DNA of 5,981 nt from Clostridiales bacterium (GTDB lineage Bacteria > Bacillota > Clostridia > Christensenellales > Pumilibacteraceae), in the NCBI GenBank assembly GCA_029069015.1, contig JAIEBL010000207.1:1-5981 (forward strand), given 5' to 3'. The translations under genes and the position numbers were made by a program. The notes beneath the pieces were generated by a model. The model was not told the DNA's origin. It was given only the letters and a program-made list of their open reading frames with translations, and searched no databases. Position 1 is the first letter of the stretch, and the number at the start of each line of letters is the position of its first letter. This document shows positions 1 through 5,962 of this stretch, piece after piece.

Positions 1-13
1 ATTTTTTAGTTGG

Positions 14-2395
14 TTAGCGCAATTGTGCGGCGCAGTTTTGCGCCAATGCGTGCAAAATTTGTTTTACCGAAGCGTTGATTTCTTCTTCCGTCAAGGTGTG
101 GTCGCTGGCAATCAGTTTAAAGGACAGTGCGACGCTCTTATACCCTTCTTCGATTTGTGTGCCGCGGTAGATATCGAATAGTTCGGCGCTTTCCACGTCC
201 GCGACGCTTTTTACGGTTTGAATGAGCGTACCTACGGGAACTTCCTCTTTGACGACGACGGCAAGGTCGCGTGCGACCGACGGGAATTTCGGAAGCGGTG
301 TGCGCTTGATTACGGGCAGTTCTATTCCGATAAACCCGCTGGCGTCCATTTCGAGCAAATACACGTCTTCAGGCAAGTCGTAGTTCTTTGCCACCGTCGG
401 GTGAATTTTGCCCAAAGCGCAGAAACGGTTGCCGTTTAACGCATATTCGCAACTGATGCCGGGGTGATAGTAAGGAAGCGTGGCGTATCCCGTGCATGTG
501 GGCTGCAAGCCGAAGCGGCGGAATATTTCGTTTGCCATCGCTTTAATGCCGTAGAACGATTCGTTTGCGCCCGCAAAGGCTACGCAAAGCGTGTCGTGTT
601 CTTCGGGAAGTTCGGTCAGCGGCAAGTCGTGCGGCAGATATGTTTTAGCCATTTCGAACAGACGGAAATCCCTGTTTTTGCGACTGATATTGAACGAAAC
701 GACCGACAGCATATTTGCGGCAAGTTGCGTGCGCATCAGGGAATATTCTTCCCCGAGCGGATTGAGAATCTCGATCTGACGGCGAAGAACGTCGTCTTTT
801 GCAATGCAGAGCTTGTCGAGCGCCTTTTTACCGATAAAGGAGTATGTGCAGATTTCGTATGCGCCGAATGCAATGGCGAGCGATTTCAACGTGCGTAAAT
901 TCTTTCCACGCACGTCTTCCCCGCCTGCCGTCGGTTTCGCCGTTGGAAAGAACGTAGATTCAATATTGTCGTACCCGTAGAAACGAATGACTTCTTCGGC
1001 AAGGTCGGTGTAGTTGTCAACGTCTTCGCGGAACAATGGCACGGTGACGGTCAGCTTGCCGTCTTCGGCTTCCACGCCGAATTCAAGCGATTTGAGGATT
1101 TTCACAATGACGGACTGCTTGATTTCGATGCCGAGTAAATCACAGATTTTTTGCACCGATGTCACGATTTTCTTCGGCTTGACCTCTGTTTCGCCTCCTT
1201 CGGCAAAGGCGTCGGTTACCGCGCCCGCTTTCAACTGCGAGATAAGCGCAAGCGCACGGTTACGCCCCGTGTCAACGCTGATATAGTCCACGCCCTTTTC
1301 GTATCTTGCCGACGAATCGGAACGCAGACCCAACGCACGCGACGAAGCACGAACGGCGTCCTTTCTGAATCGTGCCGCTTCAAGCAGTACCGACTTGGTG
1401 CTGTCGCTGATGCCGCTGTATTCACCGCCCATGATGCCCGCGATGGCGAGCGCCTTTTTCGGATCGGTAATCAGCGTGGTTTTCGTGTTCGGCGCATAAA
1501 CCTTGCCGTCAAGCGCCGTGATTTCTTCGCCCTCTTTTGCATACCGTACCACGATACTCAAATCTTCTACGACTGCAGTATCGAACGCGTGCAGCGGTTG
1601 CCCCACTTCGAATAGTACGTAGTTCGTGATATCCACTATATTGTTGATGGCGCGGACGCCTACGTACCGCAACCGATCACGCATCCATTCTGGTGACTTT
1701 TGAATTTTTACGTTTATGATTTCCTGACAGGTGTAGCGGCTGCAAGCGTCGCTTTCTACGCGCACTTTCGGTTTGTGCGTGGCAGGTACTGTCCTGTATT
1801 TCAGATTGAGCGGCTTGAGTTTTTTGCCTAAAATCGCTGCAACTTCGCGCGCCATACCGTAAATCGATTGGCAATCGGGGCGGTTTGCCGTTACCGATAT
1901 ATCGAGTATGCACTCGTTCATGCGCAAAATTTCTCTTATATCCGTGCCGACCGGCGTATCGGGTGGCAAAATGAGAATGCCGTTGACTTCCGCGCCTGCG
2001 ATGATCGTGTCGTCTACCCCTAACTCCTTGCCCGAACACATCATACCGTAGCTCATAACGCCGCGCATAGACGTCGCGGTGATTTGAATATTTCCGGGCA
2101 AGTTCGCGCCGTTTGTTGCCACGGGGACGATATCACCCTGCTTTATGTTGGTTGCGCCCGTTACGATCGTCGTGATTTCGTTGCCGATATCGACCATGCA
2201 TACTTGCAATTTGTCGGCATCGATATGCTTTTTCATATCGAGAATTTTGCCGGTAACGACCCCTTTTATGTCACTACCCAGCTGAATGATTTCTTCCACT
2301 TCGAACCCTGCGTTTAAAAGTTTGTCGGCAAGCTCGTTAGGCGTAACGCCTTCGGTGGATACGTATTCGTTTAACCAACTGATCGGTAATTTCAT
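14..2395 (-). CDS. pheT: Phenylalanyl-tRNA synthetase beta subunit
   Basis: Beta subunit of the alpha2-beta2 enzyme that charges tRNA-Phe with phenylalanine using ATP in the cytoplasm. The 793 residues match the usual bacterial length and domain order: an N-terminal start typical of PheT (MKLPISWLNEYV), an OB-fold tRNA-binding domain around 40-150, the B3/B4 domain around 210-385 (carrying INNIVDITNYV and GQPLHAFD, linked in the family to editing of mischarged Tyr), the B5 domain around 405-475 ending in EEVIRFYGYDNI, a catalytic-like core around 480-690 (MRTQLAANML, FRLFEMAKTY), and a ferredoxin-like anticodon-binding domain from about 700 to the end (KFPSVARDLAVVV, then GYKSVALSFKL). The start is supported by a Shine-Dalgarno GGAG at 2405-2408, which directly follows the pheS stop codon, so the two genes are 13 bases apart and probably translationally coupled. 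No truncation or frameshift is seen. No terminator is visible in the 13 bases after the stop, so what follows lies outside the window. Confidence 0.98.
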   Translation of the reverse strand: MKLPISWLNEYVSTEGVTPNELADKLLNAGFEVEEIIQLGSDIKGVVTGKILDMKKHIDADKLQVCMVDIGNEITTIVTGATNIKQGDIVPVATNGANLPGNIQITATSMRGVMSYGMMCSGKELGVDDTIIAGAEVNGILILPPDTPVGTDIREILRMNECILDISVTANRPDCQSIYGMAREVAAILGKKLKPLNLKYRTVPATHKPKVRVESDACSRYTCQEIINVKIQKSPEWMRDRLRYVGVRAINNIVDITNYVLFEVGQPLHAFDTAVVEDLSIVVRYAKEGEEITALDGKVYAPNTKTTLITDPKKALAIAGIMGGEYSGISDSTKSVLLEAARFRKDAVRASSRALGLRSDSSARYEKGVDYISVDTGRNRALALISQLKAGAVTDAFAEGGETEVKPKKIVTSVQKICDLLGIEIKQSVIVKILKSLEFGVEAEDGKLTVTVPLFREDVDNYTDLAEEVIRFYGYDNIESTFFPTAKPTAGGEDVRGKNLRTLKSLAIAFGAYEICTYSFIGKKALDKLCIAKDDVLRRQIEILNPLGEEYSLMRTQLAANMLSVVSFNISRKNRDFRLFEMAKTYLPHDLPLTELPEEHDTLCVAFAGANESFYGIKAMANEIFRRFGLQPTCTGYATLPYYHPGISCEYALNGNRFCALGKIHPTVAKNYDLPEDVYLLEMDASGFIGIELPVIKRTPLPKFPSVARDLAVVVKEEVPVGTLIQTVKSVADVESAELFDIYRGTQIEEGYKSVALSFKLIASDHTLTEEEINASVKQILHALAQNCAAQLR

Positions 2396-2408
2396 CGTTT
2401 TGCTCTCC

Positions 2409-3431
2409 TTAATTAAACTGCTTTAAGAACCGTATGTCGTTTTCGAAAACGGTGCGCAAGTCGCTGATTCCGTAAATCAGATTGGTGATACGGTCCAGTC
2501 CGACGCCGAACGCAAAGCCCGTGTATTCGTCGGGATCGATGCCGCAATTGACGAGCACGTTGCGGTTGACCATGCCCGCGCCCAAAATCTCGATCCAGCC
2601 CGTGCCTTTGCATACGTTGCAACCCGTGCCGCCGCACCGCGCACAGGAAGCGTCGACTTCCACGCTCGGTTCCGTAAACGGAAAGTACGACGGACGGAAG
2701 CGTGTTTTGGTTTGTGCGCCGAAAAACTGTTTGGCGAATAGGTCCAAAGTGCCCTTTAAGTCGCAAAGCGTAATACCTTTATCCACAACGAGTCCTTCAA
2801 TTTGGTGAAAGACGGGCGAATGGGTTGCGTCCACTTCGTCTGCTCGGAATACTCGTCCGGGCGAGAGCATTTTAAGGGGCGGCTTGATTTTTTCCATCGT
2901 GCGGATCTGCCCAGCCGAGGTTTGCGAACGCAAAAGAATATTGTCGGTGACAAAGAACGTATCTTGCATTTCGCGTGCGGGATGATCGGCGGGAATATTC
3001 AGCGCTTCGAAGTTATAGTAGTCCGTTTCGATTTCGGGACTGTCGGCTATGATACAACCGAGCGACGTAAAGAAGTCCACGATTTTGTTACGCACAATCG
3101 TCAGCGGATGATACCCACCCATTTGCGGTGTTTTTTCATCGATTGTAATATCTATTCTTTCTTCTTTCAGTCGCTTGTTGAGCGTTTCTTCGTCAAGCGT
3201 TTTAAGGCGCGCAGCGATTGCTTCTTCCAATTTTTCGCGTGCTTCGTTTACGATTTTGCCCGCTTCGGGACGTTCCTCGGGAGAAAGGTCTTTCATGTTC
3301 CGAAGTAACGCCGTAAGCTCGCCGCTTTTTCCGAGCACGCGCACGCGGATATCGTTGAGTGCGGATTGTGTTTTGCTCTCGCCTATTTCGCGTAAAGCTT
3401 GATCGGTTAACGCTTTCACTTTTTCTTTCAT
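2409..3431 (-). CDS. pheS: Phenylalanyl-tRNA synthetase alpha subunit
   Basis: Catalytic subunit of phenylalanyl-tRNA synthetase, a class II aminoacyl-tRNA synthetase acting with PheT. The protein has 340 residues, the usual size. An N-terminal coiled-coil arm (about 1-90, rich in Leu, Lys and Glu) precedes the catalytic domain. Visible landmarks are GGYHPLT (105-111), the loop around RSQTSAGQIR (168-177), motif 2 with FRADEVDATHSPVFHQIEG (195-213), and motif 3 as GFAFGVGLDRI (305-315), which contains the alanine known from E. coli PheS to shape the Phe pocket. A Cys-x2-Cys-x4-Cys-x2-Cys cluster lies at 263-274. The reading frame stays open upstream to 3548, but that extension would translate the T-box and terminator. 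The ATG at 3431 has GGAGG at 3436-3440, four bases away, and begins the conserved protein. The gene sits directly behind the T-box leader and is followed by pheT in the same operon. Confidence 0.98.
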   Translation of the reverse strand: MKEKVKALTDQALREIGESKTQSALNDIRVRVLGKSGELTALLRNMKDLSPEERPEAGKIVNEAREKLEEAIAARLKTLDEETLNKRLKEERIDITIDEKTPQMGGYHPLTIVRNKIVDFFTSLGCIIADSPEIETDYYNFEALNIPADHPAREMQDTFFVTDNILLRSQTSAGQIRTMEKIKPPLKMLSPGRVFRADEVDATHSPVFHQIEGLVVDKGITLCDLKGTLDLFAKQFFGAQTKTRFRPSYFPFTEPSVEVDASCARCGGTGCNVCKGTGWIEILGAGMVNRNVLVNCGIDPDEYTGFAFGVGLDRITNLIYGISDLRTVFENDIRFLKQFN

Positions 3432-3443
3432 ACTGCCTCCAAT

Positions 3444-3475
3444 AAAAATACGCCCCCGGATATGCCAAGGGCGTA
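3444..3475 (-). terminator. Regulated intrinsic terminator of the pheST T-box
   Basis: An 11 bp stem (3465-3475 with 3449-3459, two G-U pairs next to two G-C pairs at the loop end) closes a five-base loop and is followed by five U residues at 3444-3448. It lies directly before the pheS ribosome binding site. It should stop transcription when tRNA-Phe is charged. Confidence 0.93.
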
Positions 3476-3499
3476 GAAAAATTACGCGGTACCACCTTG
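3466..3499 (-). promoter_or_regulatory. T-box antiterminator
   Basis: The classic antiterminator can be drawn exactly. Helix A1 pairs CAAGG (3495-3499) with CCTTG (3466-3470). A seven-base bulge TGGTACC (3488-3494) follows. Helix A2 pairs GCGT (3484-3487) with ACGC (3471-3474), closing a nine-base loop. The 3' arm is the same segment that forms the 5' arm of the terminator at 3444-3475, so the two structures exclude each other. Binding of the uncharged tRNA acceptor end to the bulge would stabilise this form. Confidence 0.93.
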
Positions 3500-3688
3500 T
3501 TCGTTTGGTGTTTAACCAAACCTCACGTTTCGGTTGTGACGGAACCACCGCGTTTGCTTACTTTCCGTGTTCGGTTTGGGCAAACGTACTCGTGCGGGGA
3601 ATATCCTCTGCGCCGTGCGTTCTTTCAGCCGTGGAACGCTCTCTTTCGTGTGGCGCTTATCTTTAACCGCAGTCTTCGTATTTACCAT

Positions 3689-3717
3689 ATAGTAGCATAA
3701 GCGAAGCAAAAAGTCAA
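3689..3717 (-). promoter_or_regulatory. Extended -10 sigma-A type promoter for pheST
   Basis: A -35 box TTGACT (3712-3717) and a -10 box TACTAT (3689-3694) are separated by 17 bases. A TG dinucleotide one base before the -10 box gives an extended -10 element. The sequence just upstream of the -35 box is A+T rich. The expected start of transcription is about 3681-3683, directly before stem I of the T-box, so position and strand both fit. Each hexamer has one mismatch to the consensus. Confidence 0.85.
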
Positions 3718-3720
3718 TTT

Positions 3721-3757
3721 ATTTTGCATGGTAAAATAAAAGGTAAAACCGCAAAAT
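3721..3757. repeat. Inverted repeat upstream of the pheST promoter
   Basis: ATTTTGC at 3721-3727 is matched by its inverse GCAAAAT at 3751-3757. Inside these arms GGT (3730-3732) faces ACC (3748-3750), giving a 10 bp imperfect stem with a two-base bulge and a 15-base loop. GGTAAAA also occurs twice as a direct repeat (3730-3736 and 3742-3748). The repeat ends three bases upstream of the pheS -35 box. It has no U run after the stem on the minus strand, so it is a poor intrinsic terminator. It could be an operator, a weak 3'-end stem for the yunB transcript, or chance in A+T-rich DNA. Confidence 0.4.
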
Positions 3758-3804
3758 ATGCGCGCCGAAAAAGCAATAAGTACTATATAAGGCGTATTCT
3801 TTTT

Positions 3805-4464
3805 TTATGGCACTAGGTTATAGAGCGCATCGGCAACACTGCTGTTGAAGTAGACGTCGGGTACTTTTCCGATGAGAATGGACTCGCTCACCATGACTTG
3901 CACGGTACTCGTCACTTTGTTGCTTGCCCCGGGGATTATGATGCTTATCGACGCCGTTACGTTGATAAAAATTTTATGTAGCGTTTGGTTGATGCCCGCA
4001 TGTAAAAATTGCGAGGAAAAAGACGTGTCTACCGTGCCTACCGTTACCGCTTTCATTTTCAGATACGGTCCACGCCCCGCCAGAAAGGCTATGCCTGTAA
4101 GTGAGCCGATCGGAATGGAAATGCCCTTATCCGCCATGGTGCTCAAATTTTGTTGTGCGTGTTCCGTCACCATGCGCGCCAAAAGGTTGATGGATGCCGT
4201 GTTGGCGCGTATCAGAACAATATTCCCCTCACTGTCTTTTACGATTTCGGTAAGATCGGTAAATGCCGTGGTGGAACTCATGACGCCGGTAACGGCCGTG
4301 TTAACGGCGTGCACCGTAGAATCCTTGATTTCTTCTTTTGAAACCGTGCGAATGACGGGTTGAATATACAGATGGTAAAACAGTATGATTCCGACAAATA
4401 GCAAAAGGATAACGAATCCGAAAATTCGCCATCCCCGTCTTTTTGACTTGCCGCACGCTTTCAT
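3805..4464 (-). CDS. yunB: Sporulation protein YunB
   Basis: The 219-residue protein matches the YunB family, described in Bacillus subtilis as a sigma-E dependent sporulation gene of the mother cell; its biochemical function is not known. It starts with a short basic stretch (KSKRRGWR), then one transmembrane segment at about 13-32, so most of the protein should face outward from the membrane. Family landmarks seen here are the TASINLLARMV region (89-99), IPIGSLTG (117-124), GRGPYLKMKAVTVGTVDTSF (130-149), the HAGINQTLHKI block (155-165) and the C-terminal ILIGKVPDVYF (196-206). B. subtilis YunB is somewhat longer (about 250 residues). The gene begins 40 bases after spoVAE. The start is odd: no Shine-Dalgarno sequence precedes the ATG, yet no other ATG, GTG or TTG in frame nearby is better, and the basic stretch plus membrane segment directly follow it. 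Confidence 0.93.
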   Translation of the reverse strand: MKACGKSKRRGWRIFGFVILLLFVGIILFYHLYIQPVIRTVSKEEIKDSTVHAVNTAVTGVMSSTTAFTDLTEIVKDSEGNIVLIRANTASINLLARMVTEHAQQNLSTMADKGISIPIGSLTGIAFLAGRGPYLKMKAVTVGTVDTSFSSQFLHAGINQTLHKIFINVTASISIIIPGASNKVTSTVQVMVSESILIGKVPDVYFNSSVADALYNLVP

Positions 4465-4504
4465 ACCATTATATATGCATGATCGCGCTTGTTTTTTCCG
4501 TATT

Positions 4505-4879
4505 TTACTTGGAGCGTGGTGAAAAGATCAGCGTGACGGCATAGCTTGCAACGATAGCTACCCCTACGCCGAACGCGGTGCGTACAAGTCCGCCCGCAAA
4601 CGCGCCCACGAAACCGATTTGCCGTGCCATTTCAATCGAGCCGCGCGCAAGCGATGCGCCGAATCCTATAATCGGTACGCTGATTCCCGCTTGGGCGAAT
4701 TCGTTTATCGGTTTATAAATGCCGATGCTTTCCAAAAGAATGCCGAGTAATAAAAAGATGACCAAAATGCGTGCGGGCGTCAGTTTCGTTTTGATGATGA
4801 GCAGTTGCGCCAACGCGCACACCAAGCCTCCCACCGCAAACACTTTTGCATAGGTAAAAATCATATTCCAAACCGCCAT
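4505..4879 (-). CDS. spoVAE: Stage V sporulation protein AE (SpoVAEb type)
   Basis: Small integral membrane protein of the SpoVA complex, which carries dipicolinic acid across the inner spore membrane. The 124 residues are close to the roughly 116 of B. subtilis SpoVAEb. Hydrophobic segments lie at about 6-28, 36-57 and 90-119, with a semi-hydrophobic glycine-rich stretch at 63-78. Family motifs include GGLVCALAQLLIIKTKLTPARILV (start to middle) and PIIGFGASLARGSIEMAR (69-86); the protein ends IFSPRSK, like the IFKPKG end of B. subtilis. The frame is open back to an ATG at 4918, but that would overlap spoVAD by 37 bases and add a His/Arg-rich leader absent from the family. The ATG at 4879 has a strong GAGGGGG at 4887-4893 with seven-base spacing and gives the expected N-terminus. 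It lies two bases after the spoVAD stop, so the pair is coupled. Confidence 0.95.
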   Translation of the reverse strand: MAVWNMIFTYAKVFAVGGLVCALAQLLIIKTKLTPARILVIFLLLGILLESIGIYKPINEFAQAGISVPIIGFGASLARGSIEMARQIGFVGAFAGGLVRTAFGVGVAIVASYAVTLIFSPRSK

Positions 4880-4881
4880 CG

Positions 4882-5961
4882 TTATTCCCCCTCTATGATG
4901 ATGCCGTGACTTACGCACGGAATCGTTTCACCCTGATAGCAACTTTGCGTGCTCATGAGCGCACCCGTTGCAAGATACGCCACGCGTTTATATTCGCCGT
5001 TTAACATGCGCGGCAGCACGAAGTTGTTGAAAACGGACGCGCTACACCCTGCGCCGCTACCACCCTGATAGCAGTTTTGATTCACACTGTATATCAAGCA
5101 ACCGCAATCTTTATACGTTTTTCCGAGCTCATGCCCTTTTTCGCGCATAAGGTCGCGCAGAATATCCGAACCGAGCTTGCCGAGATCGCCCGTGATGATC
5201 AAATCGAAATCGCTTTCATCCGTTCCCGTTTCTTTGAACAGTGCTTCCAGAGTGGACATTGCAGCGGGCGCCATGGCGGCGCCCATGTTGGAAAGGTCAT
5301 TTTGCCCGAAGTCCATTACCTTTCCGAGCGTTGCGGACTTTACGAGCGGGCCGTTTCCTTTGGAAGAGAGCACGCAAGCGCCGGCTGCCGTGACCGTCCA
5401 CTGCGCGTACGGCGGGCGCTGGCAACCGTATTCGAGCGGATAACGGAATTGCCGTTCCGCCGTGGCGAAGTGGCTGACCGTGGCGCACGCCACCGTATCG
5501 AAGAATCCGCCGCTGATGAACGTGGAAGCTAAGCTGATCGATTCGGTATAGGTAGAACACGCCGAATATACGCCGAGATACGGCATGTTCAAATTGCGTG
5601 CAACGTAACTGGAAGTCGTCATCTGATTCAACAGATCGCCCGAAATCAGTAACTGGGCGTCGCCCACGACGGGGCGTGCTTTCGTAAAAGTGGCGCGGAT
5701 AGCTTCGTCCAGCATGAGTATTTCCGCGCGTTCAAAGCTCTTTTCACCCATTTTAATGTCTTCTTTCGAGCGACGAAAACAGTTTCCGAGCGGTCCTTCC
5801 GCTTCTTTTTTGCCTACGACCGCGTCGGCGGCAACGATATGGACGGGCTTATCGAAGAAAACGGTTTGTCCGTTATTCGGTGTGGTGTTCACGTTCCGTA
5901 TAGGGGGCAGCATGGGAACGAAATTGCAATTTTCGCCCTTATGAATAACCGTGTGGCTCAT
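4882..5961 (-). CDS. spoVAD: Stage V sporulation protein AD
   Basis: Soluble thiolase-fold component of the SpoVA complex; in Bacillus it binds dipicolinic acid and is needed for its uptake into the forespore and its release at germination. Residue landmarks match the family closely: EGPLG (55-59), ISGDLLNQ (106-113), YVARNLNMPYLGVYSACST (119-137, with Cys135 at the position of the thiolase nucleophile), SHFATAERQFRYPLEYG (163-179), MGAAMAPAA (226-234), ITGDLGKLGSDIL (256-268), GGSGAGCSA (300-308), VAYLATGALMS (327-337) and the end IPCVSHGIIIEGE. The length is 359 residues against about 338 in B. subtilis; the excess is an N-terminal extension of roughly 25-30 residues before GQTVFFDKP. The long start is chosen because GGGAGGA at 5969-5975 precedes it by seven bases, while the next ATG (codon 17, at 5913) has no such site. 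It is followed at once by spoVAE. Confidence 0.97.
   Translation of the reverse strand: MSHTVIHKGENCNFVPMLPPIRNVNTTPNNGQTVFFDKPVHIVAADAVVGKKEAEGPLGNCFRRSKEDIKMGEKSFERAEILMLDEAIRATFTKARPVVGDAQLLISGDLLNQMTTSSYVARNLNMPYLGVYSACSTYTESISLASTFISGGFFDTVACATVSHFATAERQFRYPLEYGCQRPPYAQWTVTAAGACVLSSKGNGPLVKSATLGKVMDFGQNDLSNMGAAMAPAAMSTLEALFKETGTDESDFDLIITGDLGKLGSDILRDLMREKGHELGKTYKDCGCLIYSVNQNCYQGGSGAGCSASVFNNFVLPRMLNGEYKRVAYLATGALMSTQSCYQGETIPCVSHGIIIEGE
4887..4893 (-). promoter_or_regulatory. Ribosome binding site that fixes the spoVAE start
   Basis: GAGGGGG lies within the last codons of spoVAD, seven bases before the ATG at 4879. It favours this start over the longer frame beginning at 4918, which has no comparable site. 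Confidence 0.8.
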
Positions 5962-5962
5962 G

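Larger units (their letters stand above)
3441..3682 (-). promoter_or_regulatory. T-box leader (tRNA-Phe sensing) upstream of pheS
   Basis: Untranslated leader that should bind tRNA-Phe and let transcription into pheST proceed when that tRNA is uncharged. Elements in transcript order are as follows. Stem I base pairs 3667-3671 with 3593-3597; its next helix pairs 3652-3656 with 3610-3614; its apical helix pairs 3634-3639 with 3617-3622. AGAGAG lies just before the apical helix, and GGCTGAAAG forms the apical loop side, both typical of T-box stem I. A UUC triplet (Phe) at 3599-3601 lies in the internal loop on the 3' side and is the candidate specifier. Stem II pairs 3580-3586 with 3551-3557 (7 bp), and stem III pairs 3515-3521 with 3503-3509 (7 bp). 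The T-box core GGTGGTACCGCG at 3485-3496 follows. Its UGGU can pair with ACCA at the 3' end of a tRNA with discriminator A, as bacterial tRNA-Phe has. The 5' end is inferred from the promoter. Confidence 0.95.

Noticed and set aside
1..13. T-rich start of the window as a terminator for pheT
   Set aside because: Read in the direction of pheT transcription this stretch is an A run, not a U run, and no hairpin precedes it at the right distance.
464..898. Plus-strand open frame of 144 codons antisense to pheT (and other plus-strand frames across pheT)
   Set aside because: It lies opposite a fully conserved pheT, and its translation shows no recognisable motif. It is best explained as a by-product of pheT codon use.
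2802..3308. Plus-strand open frame of 168 codons antisense to pheS
   Set aside because: The reverse strand is an unambiguous PheS with all class II motifs; the frame has no family resemblance that I can see.
3432..3548. Upstream extension of pheS to an ATG at 3548
   Set aside because: The extra 39 codons would be translated from the T-box antiterminator and terminator. The ATG at 3431 has its own GGAGG and matches the family N-terminus.
3497..3709. Short open frames on both strands within the 3497-3709 region
   Set aside because: They overlap the structured T-box leader and the promoter, have no ribosome sites, and no recognisable product.
4880..4918. Upstream start of spoVAE at 4918
   Set aside because: It would add 13 residues absent from SpoVAEb and overlap spoVAD, whereas the ATG at 4879 has a strong ribosome site two bases after the spoVAD stop.
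5077..5532. Plus-strand open frame of 151 codons antisense to spoVAD
   Set aside because: It is covered by conserved SpoVAD on the other strand, and its composition (Arg/Glu-rich) is typical of a shadow frame.
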